DNA of 64,000 nucleotides, taken from positions 62,001 to 126,000 of the forward strand of contig FZQZ01000002.1 of the NCBI GenBank assembly GCA_900199555.1, written 5' to 3'. The notes below the pieces were generated by a model. It made no database searches, was not told the DNA's origin, and saw only the letters and a program-made list of their open reading frames with translations. Below, in pieces: positions 46,301-54,256 of this stretch. This DNA comes from Prevotellaceae bacterium MN60 (GTDB lineage: Bacteria; Bacteroidota; Bacteroidia; Bacteroidales; Bacteroidaceae). Position numbers and translations under genes: made by a program. How positions within the stretch are numbered: position 1 is the stretch's first letter; every line of letters starts with the position of its first letter.

Positions 46301-46400
46301 GAAGGACTCGTTTCTGTCTGCCACTACGGAATATCTGTTCGATATGATTTGCCGTAGCAAGCTGGAACTCTTTTGCTTTCTTTGTAGTACTATTTGACAT
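43383..46400 (-). CDS. SF2 (SNF2/DEAD-like) helicase of a candidate defence operon
   Basis: 1005 residues. Walker A DEVGLGKT (36-43), Walker B DEFQ (266-269), motif III SATP (307-310), motif V GQEGLDFHW (845-853) and motif VI QREGRINRYK (872-881). The spacing, with a large insertion between the two RecA lobes, resembles SNF2-type dsDNA translocases. No nuclease or methylase domain is recognisable in the rest. Its start overlaps the PLD gene by 11 bases. A/T-rich codon use compared with neighbouring housekeeping genes suggests transfer. Confidence 0.85.
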   Translation of the reverse strand: MSNSTTKKAKEFQLATANHIEQIFRSGRQKRVLLADEVGLGKTIMAKEVIDRIRTMRTEVHDDMYRVVYVCSNINIVQQNTRNLGMEQLNISESRLSMQHLVIQEKVAELRASGDYREDGIYEEGKMPELLIPLTPATSFSMQQGYGNMNERALMFCMVKRMEMIPSGFETKVNNFFRNKVKKENWDNYVKWYLGRVDTCGEDYLKKIRYRLEQGLNFNRLCDEMIAYLESGSDSWNDKTSILTQMRLAFAQISIDELEPDLVIMDEFQRFSSLIHYTDEETEQSIITRRFFKAMGDEKSPYILLLSATPYKPYTTLEELNENNVDEHYEDFLKLTEFLFTGEKSKRFKTIWKDYSSKLSKIETDTLDILIASKNQAEQAMYEGMSRTERLKDSLVDMTTYVKENMVDAGDILSYAQMQLLLRDCAERAERTGKRIRYRNVPMEYVKSAPYLLSFMEKYELKHYIIGILKSSRSKQITLPISSYQQKILLNFDRIYLYKPLDDNNARLRELRNIMLNEKKRSACLLWIPASHPYYKTAPDNVFEQNKDFSKMLVFSAWEMVPRMIAFMLSYEAERLTIGKYTEGRKNTTYTNKVGNDQPEEYASVLKLRSDYLVNLYVPQNCYGEDIAVIRRNLETTISHDIISLGGSIDDIRCTDEDVKSVIEHLDNRDTIDFQIPQHAIEIMVDMAIASPAIVLCRSLGQYASDELIERLVGLFNLRQATGIMSILYPDKRNYWERVLKYCVDGNFQSVIDEYIHMIDESGDNKKHIANTIYDSLDISPSNLRIDTTESFKDISKWPRGLRTHYALMFTNKKTDEKNVSRSTDVRQAFNSPFRPFVLSTTSIGQEGLDFHWYCRKIMHWNIPSNPQDMEQREGRINRYKCLAIRRNIAHKYSSVFSWNDMFKQAMEDLGGEYGGLVPYWCLPTSSLEKPEKIERIVPMYPLSSDQSAYSRMNAVLSLYRLTLGQPRQEELLELFKDLPKEDVDKLLFNLSPIKKEKNNSGIKY

Positions 46401-48198
46401 GAAGCTTTTTCAATTTAGGAATGATAGACTGAAACTGTTCATATAGGCTTAAGAATTCCTGAGCAAAACTCTTGTCCTTAACAATACGTAATACGTCTTC
46501 AAGACTACTTAGCTGCTCGGGATTGGCAGCCGCAATCTTCAGCATTTGTTCATATATACGTCCTGTCATTGGAGATGAGAGCGACTTGCCATCCCCCTTT
46601 AAATGCTTAGCAATTTGTTCCATTTCAAAGAAATACTCCTCTGGATCATCACAAAGCATGAAGGAGATATAGTTGTAAAATTTATCTCGTGAATCTACAA
46701 TGCTGCGAAATATTTCTTCATTTCGATTTTCGGGGATACCTTTGGTTGGGATTTTAATAACCTCTTCTATATGTTCGTCCCCTTGGTTGCCCTTAACAAT
46801 GTAGAATTCTGACAACTTAGCAAGTGGTATGTCCTTAAAAACAACCTCATTATGCAGGGGTTCAGCAAATGTGGGCATCTGCAACGGTGCAATTGTTAAA
46901 GGGAACTTTTCCTTTCTTTGCGGCGATTTAATCTGTACATTATACTTTCCATTTTCATTTGGAGTTACATTCGCCTTAAAATTTGAACATAACAATTCTC
47001 TTATATATTTCTCCAATGGACTGTATTCATGAGCTTCAGCCTTTTCATTAGGAGCATTTAGCCTCTCATATATTAGGCTTTCGCCTTTCTGCTCATCAAT
47101 TTGGAGAAATTCTTTCTCAAAATTTTCGAATAGCAACTGGCCATTTTTAAGCTTAAGCCTGACCAGCAATTCTGTATTTTTATGGAAAGCAGAATATGTA
47201 GCGTTAGCAGAACCAAGATATAAGTAACATCCCCCTTCATTTTTGAGGCCAGACACGAAATATGTTTTGGCATGAAGGTCTATTGGAACGTACTCATTAT
47301 TAATCATTTGGTCATTAACGACATAAACAGCTCCATTATCGCGATTATAAATGTCGAAAATTGCTTCAGAGACGTAACCATATCGTGTAACCAGAACGTT
47401 TCTTCCATTTTTCCCTATTCTGTAGTTAATATCACGCATGGTCTTTTCATCAATAAATGGTGAGATGACCATAACAGAATGGCCCTGAAGGGCATCAGGA
47501 TACAGTACACTTTCATTAAGATTCCTGCCTTGGAAGAAAGGAATAAATTCATATTCTCCTGGTTCGAAGCGAGTTTCGTCCACATCAAAACGACTCACAT
47601 GTAGCAAATCGTCTGCAAGGCCTTCAACTTTGTGCTTCTTGTCACCTTTGATATAATTGGATAATTCGAGAACAAAATCAGACAACGAAGCATGATGGCG
47701 GTTCCGCCTACTAACTCCCATGTCGATTTTTCCAGTAAGAGAAACCACGACATCAATATTGTTATCAAAGTCCATATTCTTACTTAAGATTATTACCTTA
47801 AGTTGCTTATCATCCTTATTTTCGTGGTTAACTTCCTTAATCAGCCACATTTTAGGATGGAAATTTGAAAGTGGACTCTCTTTGTTCACGACCTCATAAA
47901 TACTATCCTCCAATAGAGAATAGAAAGATTGAAGCTCTTTAGGGGCATGTATTCCACCTCTATGACAGAACAGTACAAATTTCTCACTACTGCGACGGAT
48001 ACTTTCCAAAAGGAACAACGGAGATGATTTGATACTGTTTGACAAGTCGCCAAAAGCTCCCAATGAATAAGGAACTATCAGCAATGCCTTCAAGTCTAGG
48101 CTATATGTGGTGCCGACTACAAATTCCACATCGTATCCAGGAGATGATAATAAATCACCATACAAATGGTCATCCATCATTTGTCCTTTAGCTGCCAT
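46390..48198 (-). CDS. Phospholipase D-like protein, probable nuclease
   Basis: 602 residues. Two HxK half-sites of the PLD superfamily: FHPKMWLI (His114, Lys116) followed by ILSKNMDFDNN, and DLHAKTYFVSG (His309, Lys311) followed by YLGSANATYSAF. Two half-sites in one chain can form one complete active site. The family includes lipases and restriction-type nucleases; beside a helicase the nuclease reading is more likely. The C-terminal 200 residues match nothing I recognise. Overlaps the DUF6361 gene by 11 bases and the helicase by 11. Confidence 0.8.
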   Translation of the reverse strand: MAAKGQMMDDHLYGDLLSSPGYDVEFVVGTTYSLDLKALLIVPYSLGAFGDLSNSIKSSPLFLLESIRRSSEKFVLFCHRGGIHAPKELQSFYSLLEDSIYEVVNKESPLSNFHPKMWLIKEVNHENKDDKQLKVIILSKNMDFDNNIDVVVSLTGKIDMGVSRRNRHHASLSDFVLELSNYIKGDKKHKVEGLADDLLHVSRFDVDETRFEPGEYEFIPFFQGRNLNESVLYPDALQGHSVMVISPFIDEKTMRDINYRIGKNGRNVLVTRYGYVSEAIFDIYNRDNGAVYVVNDQMINNEYVPIDLHAKTYFVSGLKNEGGCYLYLGSANATYSAFHKNTELLVRLKLKNGQLLFENFEKEFLQIDEQKGESLIYERLNAPNEKAEAHEYSPLEKYIRELLCSNFKANVTPNENGKYNVQIKSPQRKEKFPLTIAPLQMPTFAEPLHNEVVFKDIPLAKLSEFYIVKGNQGDEHIEEVIKIPTKGIPENRNEEIFRSIVDSRDKFYNYISFMLCDDPEEYFFEMEQIAKHLKGDGKSLSSPMTGRIYEQMLKIAAANPEQLSSLEDVLRIVKDKSFAQEFLSLYEQFQSIIPKLKKLHVK

Positions 48199-49417
48199 AC
48201 TCCAGTCCTCTCTTTATCTCGTTAATCATCTTGTAAACCAAACTCCATCTGTAGTCCAAGAAGAACGCGCTTGTATGCGGTATTCCTGTATATTTCTCCC
48301 AATTTGTCAGTTTTGCTCTTGACCATCCTTTAGTTGCCTTTTCTCGTGAGATTATCAACTCTTCTAATGTTTCCAAATCTCCCTCATCAACACACTTTGC
48401 GGTCTGAAGACAAAACTTCTTTACTGCCATGTCGGATACGTCTTCATCAACATACTTCAATATCTCTGCCATGGCTATCTCTGTAAACTCAGCCTTGTGC
48501 TCATTGTAATAATCCAAATAATCTTGCAACTGACTATTTGCAAGTTCTTCTGTAGCTGTACGCTTGTCGTAAAGATAGTTGTAGAAGATACGTAGAAGGT
48601 AAATGTATCGAGAAAAACGTGCCGAAAGACTGTAAGTATATAAGTACGATTCGGGCAATTCATTCCATACTTGCCTCAACTCCTGAAAGTTATCAACCAG
48701 TGGAATGTCATTATTAAGCAGGTATGCAAGCAGACTGTCCTTACTGTTCTCTGAAAGTTCAATACGCCTTTTCAAAAACTCAGCCTCTTCCTTAGTGAGG
48801 AAGATGTTGATAGGAGTCTTACCATCGAAAATATATTTTAAACCTCCAGTATCAAATAGTTGGATTGTGCCAGACAAATCAGTACTGTCAGTAATCTCTG
48901 ATTCCTCGTCTCTATAATATTTTTGAGGACTGTTATGCCTTGCTAGTGAGCGTTCAAAGATAAGCCTATAGACACTTCCGTTAGTCTTGACAAAACCATA
49001 TGTTACTAATCCGCCCCAATAGATGTATGACGGGTCGTATTTTACATATTGGCTACTGTTTTTCTCAGCCTTATCTATCATCGAACTGCCAGTTATGCTT
49101 AACTGGTCTTCTGGTCTAGGCGTACCGTTAAGGAGTTGGCGTGTAAGCTTAATTTCCATATCAAGCACCTTCCTTCGAACCTCTTCCACTGTTTTGTAGT
49201 GAGCCTTCTCTGCTTCAAGATATAAAGCTGGTAACAATACAAAATACTTGGCACGTCCTTGAAGGACAGACATTCCTGGGAACATCTTGTTTGAAAAGGC
49301 ATCTCTTATACGTCCTATACCGAGTTCGTCAATAGCGTGATGATCGCGTATAGACTGAATCACCTTATACAGATTATTTTTTTCTTCTGCGCCAAAATTT
49401 ATGTATCCTATTTTCAT
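48188..49417 (-). CDS. DUF6361 family protein, first gene of the candidate defence operon
   Basis: 409 residues, soluble, mostly helical by composition. The opening IGYINFGAEEKNNLYKVIQS, then GIGRIRDAFSNKMFPGMSVL and RAKYFVLLPALYLEAEKA, matches what I know of DUF6361. No catalytic motif visible. It leads an operon with PLD and helicase genes and could be a recognition or scaffold subunit, which is inference. The promoter box lies 138-145 bases upstream, leaving room for a small disrupted reading frame. Confidence 0.72.
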   Translation of the reverse strand: MKIGYINFGAEEKNNLYKVIQSIRDHHAIDELGIGRIRDAFSNKMFPGMSVLQGRAKYFVLLPALYLEAEKAHYKTVEEVRRKVLDMEIKLTRQLLNGTPRPEDQLSITGSSMIDKAEKNSSQYVKYDPSYIYWGGLVTYGFVKTNGSVYRLIFERSLARHNSPQKYYRDEESEITDSTDLSGTIQLFDTGGLKYIFDGKTPINIFLTKEEAEFLKRRIELSENSKDSLLAYLLNNDIPLVDNFQELRQVWNELPESYLYTYSLSARFSRYIYLLRIFYNYLYDKRTATEELANSQLQDYLDYYNEHKAEFTEIAMAEILKYVDEDVSDMAVKKFCLQTAKCVDEGDLETLEELIISREKATKGWSRAKLTNWEKYTGIPHTSAFFLDYRWSLVYKMINEIKRGLEYGS

Positions 49418-49423
49418 TTACTG

Positions 49424-49535
49424 CTAATTATCAGATTTCATATATTTCTCCCACAACTCATCCAATTTCTCAGCATCTACTTCGCTAAGATACTCTTCAG
49501 AGTGACCGATTTTAGTTCTATTTCGGATGAATCAT
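49424..49535 (-). pseudogene. Small frameshifted reading frame ahead of the DUF6361 gene
   Basis: An open frame of 35 codons (49531-49424) with a protein-like acidic C-terminus (SEEYLSEVDAEKLDELWEKY) ends 6 bases before the DUF6361 ATG. It has no start codon of its own: an ATG at 49535 is offset by one base. Removing that base would give a 36-residue protein placed between promoter and first gene. Either a decayed small gene or the end of an older one. Confidence 0.4.
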
Positions 49536-49554
49536 GTTTTAAGTTATCTGCCTG

Positions 49555-49562
49555 CAAAGATA
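49555..49562 (-). promoter_or_regulatory. Promoter of the DUF6361-PLD-helicase-nucleotidase operon
   Basis: TATCTTTG on the minus strand, with a TTTG -33 element at 49583-49586 (20-base spacer). Both elements fit the Bacteroidota consensus, so the accessory operon has a host-type promoter. Confidence 0.72.
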
Positions 49563-49607
49563 CAAATTAGATAGTAAAACTCCAAATAATCGAAGAAAAA
49601 ATATCAA

Positions 49608-49823
49608 CAAATAGTTTGACGGCATAATTCGATTAGTTTGACTGCATAATTCTCTTCGAATTTACGCATAATTTGCATCGAATTTAGGCTTCAAACTATT
49701 TGGATGTAGGCTCATACAAAAATGGTTTATGTGCAAAATCATCTAACCTTCTAACCCAACACCCTTCAAATGCCTATTTGCATTGAGTTTCAGGCGGGTT
49801 AGATGTTTCCAAACATCTAACCC
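49608..49823 (-). repeat. Composite palindromic element, copy 1
   Basis: Part one, 49608-49702, is bounded by a perfect 12-bp inverted repeat (CAAATAGTTTGA / TCAAACTATTTG) and contains GCATAATTC repeats. Part two, 49736-49823, starts ATCATCTAACC and ends in the perfect hairpin GGGTTAGATGTTT-CC-AAACATCTAACCC. The reverse complement aligns with 55889-56125 across both parts and the 33-base link. No coding capacity. Confidence 0.75.
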
Positions 49824-49869
49824 ACTACTAACCTTTTTGGCAAAAGGAATGGTATAAATACAAAAAAAA

Positions 49870-49890
49870 CCGTCGGATGAAATCCGACGG
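49870..49890 (-). terminator. Terminator of the small lipoprotein gene
   Basis: Perfect 9-bp stem CCGTCGGAT-GAA-ATCCGACGG, followed on the minus strand by eight T residues. It lies 34 bases after the stop. Confidence 0.85.
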
Positions 49891-49923
49891 CTGTTCTCTC
49901 AATTTTTTGAGTTCGTGCTTTAA

Positions 49924-50097
49924 TTACTCAGCAACAGCAGCAGTGTCAGCAGCAGCACTGTCTACAGCAGCAGTGTCAACGCTATCAACAGCAACAACTG
50001 AATCTGAATCAACAGCCTCAGCCTGAGCGGTCTTGTTACCACAAGAAGCGAAAGAGATAGCTGCAACAGCTACGAACATAAATACCAATTTCTTCAT
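49924..50097 (-). CDS. Small Ala/Val/Asp-repeat lipoprotein
   Basis: 57 residues from the ATG at 50097. Signal peptide with lipobox (FVAVAAISFASC, Cys19), then an acidic low-complexity tail built from repeats of AVDS and TAAVDSAAADTAAV. Such short lipoproteins are common in Bacteroidales and function is unknown. It has its own promoter (TAACTTTG at 50150-50157) and strong terminator, so it is a complete monocistronic gene. An upstream in-frame ATG adds 10 residues before the signal peptide and is less likely. Confidence 0.75.
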   Translation of the reverse strand: MKKLVFMFVAVAAISFASCGNKTAQAEAVDSDSVVAVDSVDTAAVDSAAADTAAVAE

Positions 50098-50149
50098 TTT
50101 TCTAAGCTTTTTAAATCTGTAAAACAATCATTTGTTTATTAAAACGCTG

Positions 50150-50157
50150 CAAAGTTA
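50150..50157 (-). promoter_or_regulatory. -7 box of the small lipoprotein gene
   Basis: TAACTTTG on the minus strand, about 52 bases before the ATG at 50097. Confidence 0.6.
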
Positions 50158-50320
50158 GGCATTTTTTTGTTACGTTGTATCTTTTTTTGCGATTTTTTTT
50201 AGGCCTTTTTTGTAACTTTTCCGCAAATGCTTATAAATCAACAATATACGAAATGTTAAATTTCGTGCAATATTTACACCATATTGAATTATTGCTAAAA
50301 AATGGCATTGAATGACATTT

Positions 50321-50489
50321 TTCATCGAAGTTACTATCGCTCGATAAAACAAAAGAAAAACAGGTTTTCCTTTTGTATTGTTCTCGCTTATTCGTACCTC
50401 TGACTTCGTCGAAGATACTTCCGCTCGACAATACAAAAAAGAAAAATGTGTTTTCTTTTTGTATTGTTCTCGCTTATTCGTACCTTTGC
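50321..50489 (+). repeat. Promoter-bearing palindromic repeat, two tandem units
   Basis: Units 50321-50402 and 50403-50489. Each starts TTCRTCGAAG, has an A-rich arm and a matching T-rich arm forming a 15-bp imperfect palindrome (AATACAAAA...TTTTGTATT), and ends CTCGCTTATTCGTACC. In the second unit the end is TACCTTTG, the mtaB promoter; in the first it is TACCTCTG, an inactivated version. Similar copy at 42636-42718. Confidence 0.75.
50481..50488 (+). promoter_or_regulatory. Promoter of mtaB, carried by the repeat
   Basis: TACCTTTG with TTTG (50458-50461) as -33 element, 19-base spacer. The -33 element is part of the right arm of the palindrome. Confidence 0.72.
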
Positions 50490-50518
50490 ACTCAAAACAA
50501 GACACCTTATTATATAAG

Positions 50519-51859
50519 ATGATAGATAGTTCTGCTTTTCAAGGTAAAAAAGCTGCTTATTTCACATTAGGATGTAAGCTAAACTTCTCTGAGACGTCTA
50601 CCTTTGGCAAGATGCTCAGCGAACTTGGTGTGCAGACAGCTCAGAAAGGTGAGCTGGCTGACATCTGTCTGATCAATACTTGTTCGGTTACAGAGGTGGC
50701 CGACCACAAGTGTCGTCAGGCTATCCACCGATTAGTGCGTCAGAATCCTGGCGCCTTTGTAGTGGTAACTGGTTGCTATGCGCAGCTGGAACCACTGAAG
50801 ATTAGTAAGATTGAAGGTGTAGACCTGGTGTTGGGTTCCAACGAAAAGGCCAACCTTATCCAGTTCCTTTCGGATAAATTCGTTAACCGAGGCACCACCC
50901 CGACATACAAGGCAGAGAAGACAAAGGATATTAAGAGCTTTGCTCCTTCGTGTTCACGCGGTAACAGAACGCGCTACTTCCTGAAGGTTCAGGATGGTTG
51001 CGACTACTTCTGCACCTATTGCACCATTCCTTATGCCCGCGGTTTCAGTCGCAACCCGTCTATTGCATCGCTGGTAGCACAGGCTGAAGAGGCAGTGCGC
51101 GAAGGTGGTAAAGAGATTGTTCTGACGGGTGTCAACATTGGCGACTTCGGAAAAACTACAGGCGAGAGCTTCGTTGATTTGGTAAAGGCATTAGATGCCG
51201 TTGAAGGTATCAGTCGTTATCGCATTAGTAGCTTGGAGCCCGACTTGCTGAGCGACGAGCTGATAGACTATTGTGCTAAGAGCCGTGCCTTTATGCCCCA
51301 TTACCATATCCCGTTGCAGAGTGGTAGCGACACCGTGCTGAAGCTGATGCATCGCCATTACGACCGACAGCTGTTTGCCGACAAGATACATCGTATCAAG
51401 GAGGTGATGCCCGATGCCTTTATTGGTGTCGACGTGATGGTAGGCTGTCGCGGTGAGACTCCCGAATGTTTTGAGGAATGCTTCGACTTCTTAAAGAGTC
51501 TGGATGTTACCCAACTACACGTATTCCCCTACTCCGAACGCCCTGGTACATCGGCGCTGAAGATACCGTATGTAGTGTCTGATGCCGACAAGCGCGAACG
51601 CAGTCACAGACTCTTGGAGCTGTCTGACGAGAAGACGCATGCCTTCTACGAGCGCCATATCGGTACAGAAGCAGAGGTGCTGTTTGAGAAAGCTCCTCGC
51701 GGTAAGGCTATGCACGGATTCACCAAGAACTATATCCGTGTAGAGTTGCCCGCTTCTGAAGCTCGCGAAGAATACGACAACCAGCTGATGATGGTGCGCC
51801 TGGGCAACTTCAACCATGATAAAACTGCACTTCGTGCTACAATAATCAACAATGGATAA
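50519..51859 (+). CDS. mtaB: tRNA t6A37 methylthiotransferase
   Basis: 446 residues from the ATG at 50519 (upstream codons lie before the promoter and are ignored). MTTase domain with Cys in FTLGCKLNFSE, NTCSVTE and GCYAQ; radical-SAM cluster CDYFCTYCTIPYARG (CxxxCxxC); C-terminal TRAM-like domain. It converts t6A37 to ms2t6A37 in tRNAs reading ANN codons. The KLNFSE sequence fits MtaB rather than MiaB or RimO. Overlaps the following GT2 gene by 8 bases. Confidence 0.93.
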   Translation: MIDSSAFQGKKAAYFTLGCKLNFSETSTFGKMLSELGVQTAQKGELADICLINTCSVTEVADHKCRQAIHRLVRQNPGAFVVVTGCYAQLEPLKISKIEGVDLVLGSNEKANLIQFLSDKFVNRGTTPTYKAEKTKDIKSFAPSCSRGNRTRYFLKVQDGCDYFCTYCTIPYARGFSRNPSIASLVAQAEEAVREGGKEIVLTGVNIGDFGKTTGESFVDLVKALDAVEGISRYRISSLEPDLLSDELIDYCAKSRAFMPHYHIPLQSGSDTVLKLMHRHYDRQLFADKIHRIKEVMPDAFIGVDVMVGCRGETPECFEECFDFLKSLDVTQLHVFPYSERPGTSALKIPYVVSDADKRERSHRLLELSDEKTHAFYERHIGTEAEVLFEKAPRGKAMHGFTKNYIRVELPASEAREEYDNQLMMVRLGNFNHDKTALRATIINNG

Positions 51860-52874
51860 GCTAGCAATTGTCATACTAAACTGGAATGGTGCAAAGATGT
51901 TGCGCCAGTATCTTCCTAACGTGCTCAACTACTCGCGCGACGAGGCCACCATCTATGTGGCCGACAATGCATCGACGGATGATTCCGTAGAAATGCTGCG
52001 CAACGAGTTTCCCGAATGCAAGACCATCGTTCTGGATAAGAACTGGGGCTTTGCCGATGGATACAACAAAGCACTAAAACAGGTAGAGGCTGAATACTAC
52101 CTGCTACTGAATAGCGACATTGAGGTGACACATCACTGGCTCACCCCACTCATCGAGTTTATGGATGTTCATCCCGAGGTTGCTGTTTGTCAGCCCAAGC
52201 TACTCTCTATATATAATAAGGATATGTTCGAATATGCCGGAGCTAGCGGTGGATATATTGATCGTTATGGTTATCCCTTCTGTCGCGGACGCATCTTCGA
52301 CACATTAGAAGAAGACAACGGACAGTACGACTACGCTACGGAAATACTGTGGGCAACGGGTGCAGCACTGATGATTCGTGCCAAAGACTATTGGGAAGTA
52401 GGTGGACTCGACGGGCGTTTCTTTGCACATAGCGAAGAGATTGACCTTTGTTGGCGCCTGCGCATTCGTGGCAGAAAGATATATTGTCTGCCCGAAAGCT
52501 ACGTCTATCATGTCGGCGGAGGTACCCTGCCCAAGTCTAATCCCATGAAGACTTTCCTCAACTTCCGCAACAATCTGACGATGCTCTATAAATGTCTGCC
52601 TGACAAAGAACTGAAACATGTGATGCGTGTACGCTGGTTTCTGGACTATCTCGCAGCACTGGAGATGCTATTGCTGAGCCATAACTGGGGCGACGTGAAG
52701 GCCGTATTCCGTGCTCGTCATGCTTTCAAGAAATGGCGCAAAGACTTTGAAGCCGACCGACAGCAGATTCAGGCAAGCAGAGTATTAGAGGATATTCCGC
52801 AACAGCGCCGATACTCACTCCTTTGGCAGTATTACGCTAAAGGACATAAGCACTACTCTGAGCTGCCCCAATAA
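51852..52874 (+). CDS. Glycosyltransferase family 2 (rhamnosyltransferase-like)
   Basis: 340 residues. VIVILNWNGAKMLRQYLPN at the start, VADNASTDDSVEML, WGFADGYNKALKQ and YLLLNSDIEVTHHW (DxD-type NSD) are characteristic of the WbbL/rhamnosyltransferase branch. HSEEIDLCWRLRIRG is the catalytic-base region. It starts inside the mtaB stop region, so it is translationally coupled to a tRNA-modification gene, with no obvious functional link. Confidence 0.88.
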   Translation: MDKLAIVILNWNGAKMLRQYLPNVLNYSRDEATIYVADNASTDDSVEMLRNEFPECKTIVLDKNWGFADGYNKALKQVEAEYYLLLNSDIEVTHHWLTPLIEFMDVHPEVAVCQPKLLSIYNKDMFEYAGASGGYIDRYGYPFCRGRIFDTLEEDNGQYDYATEILWATGAALMIRAKDYWEVGGLDGRFFAHSEEIDLCWRLRIRGRKIYCLPESYVYHVGGGTLPKSNPMKTFLNFRNNLTMLYKCLPDKELKHVMRVRWFLDYLAALEMLLLSHNWGDVKAVFRARHAFKKWRKDFEADRQQIQASRVLEDIPQQRRYSLLWQYYAKGHKHYSELPQ

Positions 52875-52924
52875 GGAACTATCGGCATTTCCCCACAGGA
52901 GGAATCAGTAACATACAAATATAA

Positions 52925-52957
52925 AAAATCCCGAGCATCAACGATACTCGGGATTTT
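52925..52957. terminator. Bidirectional terminator between the GT2 gene and rplI
   Basis: Perfect 11-bp stem AAAATCCCGAG / CTCGGGATTTT with an 11-base loop; A run on the left and T run on the right, so it can stop transcription from both sides (convergent genes). Confidence 0.85.
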
Positions 52958-52993
52958 CTTAGTATAATAACTTATGATATGCTTTACAGCGAA

Positions 52994-53527
52994 TTATTCT
53001 GCTGCAGGAGCCTCAACCTCAGCCTCCTCTGCTACGGGAGCAGCCTCAGCTACGGGAGCCTCTTCCTTCTTCTCCTCTACGGGAGCGTTCTCAGCAACAA
53101 CCTTTACAGGTACCTCAACTACAACCTCCTTGTGGAAGTGTACCAGAGCTACGAAGTCACCAACAGTCTTAGCCTCCTTCATGGTGATGATCTTACGATC
53201 AATCTCATTGCCAAGCTTCTGCAACTCCTCAGCAATCTGATTAGCACCAACTGAACCATAGAGCTGGCCAGTAGCACTTACCTTAGCGCTGATAGTCAGA
53301 GTAACGTCCTTGATAGCGGCAGCCTTCTTCTCAGCCTCAGCCTTCAGAGCAGCCAACTTGTGAGCCTGCTGCTTCAGGTTCTCAGCGAGAATCTTCTTAG
53401 CCATAGGAGAAGCGATAACACCCTTACCCTGAGGAATCAGGTAGTTACGGCCATAACCAGACTTAACATTTACGATATCGTTCTTGTATCCGAGACCGAT
53501 AATATCTTCTTTCAGTATAATTTCCAT
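52994..53527 (-). CDS. rplI: 50S ribosomal protein L9
   Basis: 177 residues: N-terminal domain MEIILKEDIIGLGYKNDIVNVKSGYGRNYLIPQG (given by its two ends MEIILKED and RNYLIPQG), the long central helix, the C-terminal domain, then an extra acidic Ala/Glu/Pro/Val-rich tail of about 30 residues not found in E. coli L9. Last gene of the rpsF-rpsR-rplI operon. Confidence 0.97.
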   Translation of the reverse strand: MEIILKEDIIGLGYKNDIVNVKSGYGRNYLIPQGKGVIASPMAKKILAENLKQQAHKLAALKAEAEKKAAAIKDVTLTISAKVSATGQLYGSVGANQIAEELQKLGNEIDRKIITMKEAKTVGDFVALVHFHKEVVVEVPVKVVAENAPVEEKKEEAPVAEAAPVAEEAEVEAPAAE

Positions 53528-53545
53528 GTCTTGCCTCCTCCTTGT

Positions 53546-53812
53546 TTATTTCATCATGTCAGTTACGTAAGGCAGCAGAGCGATCTGGCGGGCACGCTTA
53601 ACGGCCTGAGCCACACGACGCTGATACTTCAGAGAGGTACCGGTGATACGGCGGGGAAGAATCTTACCCTGCTCGTTCAGGAACTTCTTCAGGAACTCGG
53701 GATCTTTGTAATCGATGTACTTAATACCGCTCTTCTTGAAACGGCAGTACTTCTTCTTCTTCGTGTCGATAGAAGGAGCGTTCAAATAACGGATTTCTGA
53801 TTCTTGTGCCAT
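53546..53812 (-). CDS. rpsR: 30S ribosomal protein S18
   Basis: 88 residues. [40 protein letters not shown] and [10 protein letters not shown] are the conserved S18 blocks. Two bases separate it from rpsF and 18 from rplI. Confidence 0.98.
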   Translation of the reverse strand: MAQESEIRYLNAPSIDTKKKKYCRFKKSGIKYIDYKDPEFLKKFLNEQGKILPRRITGTSLKYQRRVAQAVKRARQIALLPYVTDMMK

Positions 53813-53814
53813 AC

Positions 53815-54159
53815 TTAAGCCTCCTCTTTTTTACCAAGCTTGTTGCGACGCTTCTCGGCGTACTCTACAGCATACTTGTCAAGTTTAACAGTCTGGAAAC
53901 GAATAACCTTCTCGTCACGACGATAAGCAGTCTCCAAAGTCTTAATCACTGATGGCTCAGCCTTGAACTCTACGAGGCAGTAGAAACCTGTAGATTTCTT
54001 CTGAATAGCATAAGCCATCTTCTTCAGTCCCCAGGTCTCTTCACTCAGAATCTCTGCACCCTTATCGGTCAGAACCTTCTTGAATTTAGCGACCGTTTCC
54101 TTCATCTGTTCATCAGACAAAACGGGAGTCAAAATGAAAACGGTTTCGTATTGATTCAT
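53815..54159 (-). CDS. rpsF: 30S ribosomal protein S6
   Basis: 114 residues. [20 protein letters not shown] start, the [21 protein letters not shown] core and a basic tail. S6 binds S18 on the platform of the 30S subunit; the genes are adjacent as usual. Promoter box at 54205-54212. Confidence 0.98.
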   Translation of the reverse strand: MNQYETVFILTPVLSDEQMKETVAKFKKVLTDKGAEILSEETWGLKKMAYAIQKKSTGFYCLVEFKAEPSVIKTLETAYRRDEKVIRFQTVKLDKYAVEYAEKRRNKLGKKEEA

Positions 54160-54204
54160 ACTTTTAATTAATTAAATAAATGTTATTTTTGCAATTTGCG
54201 GGTG
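54160..54204 (-). other. Leader of rpsF
   Basis: Short A/T-rich leader (45 bases) with no clear hairpin; no sign of an S6:S18-type binding site that I can defend. Confidence 0.3.
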
Positions 54205-54212
54205 CAAAGGTA
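54205..54212 (-). promoter_or_regulatory. -7 box of rpsF-rpsR-rplI
   Basis: TACCTTTG on the minus strand, 45 bases before the rpsF ATG. Confidence 0.7.
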
Positions 54213-54256
54213 CGAAATATTTCCTAAATAATCATGCATAATTCATAATTATTTTC

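Noticed and set aside
42932..49417. Assignment to Mokosh, DISARM or BREX
   Set aside because: Helicase class and partner genes do not match: no DUF1998 protein, methylase, PglZ or STK domain, and DUF6361 is not a component of these as far as I know.
49860..50518. Further genes in the gaps around the small lipoprotein
   Set aside because: Only repeats, promoters and a terminator can be supported; the open frames seen there run through the promoter repeats.
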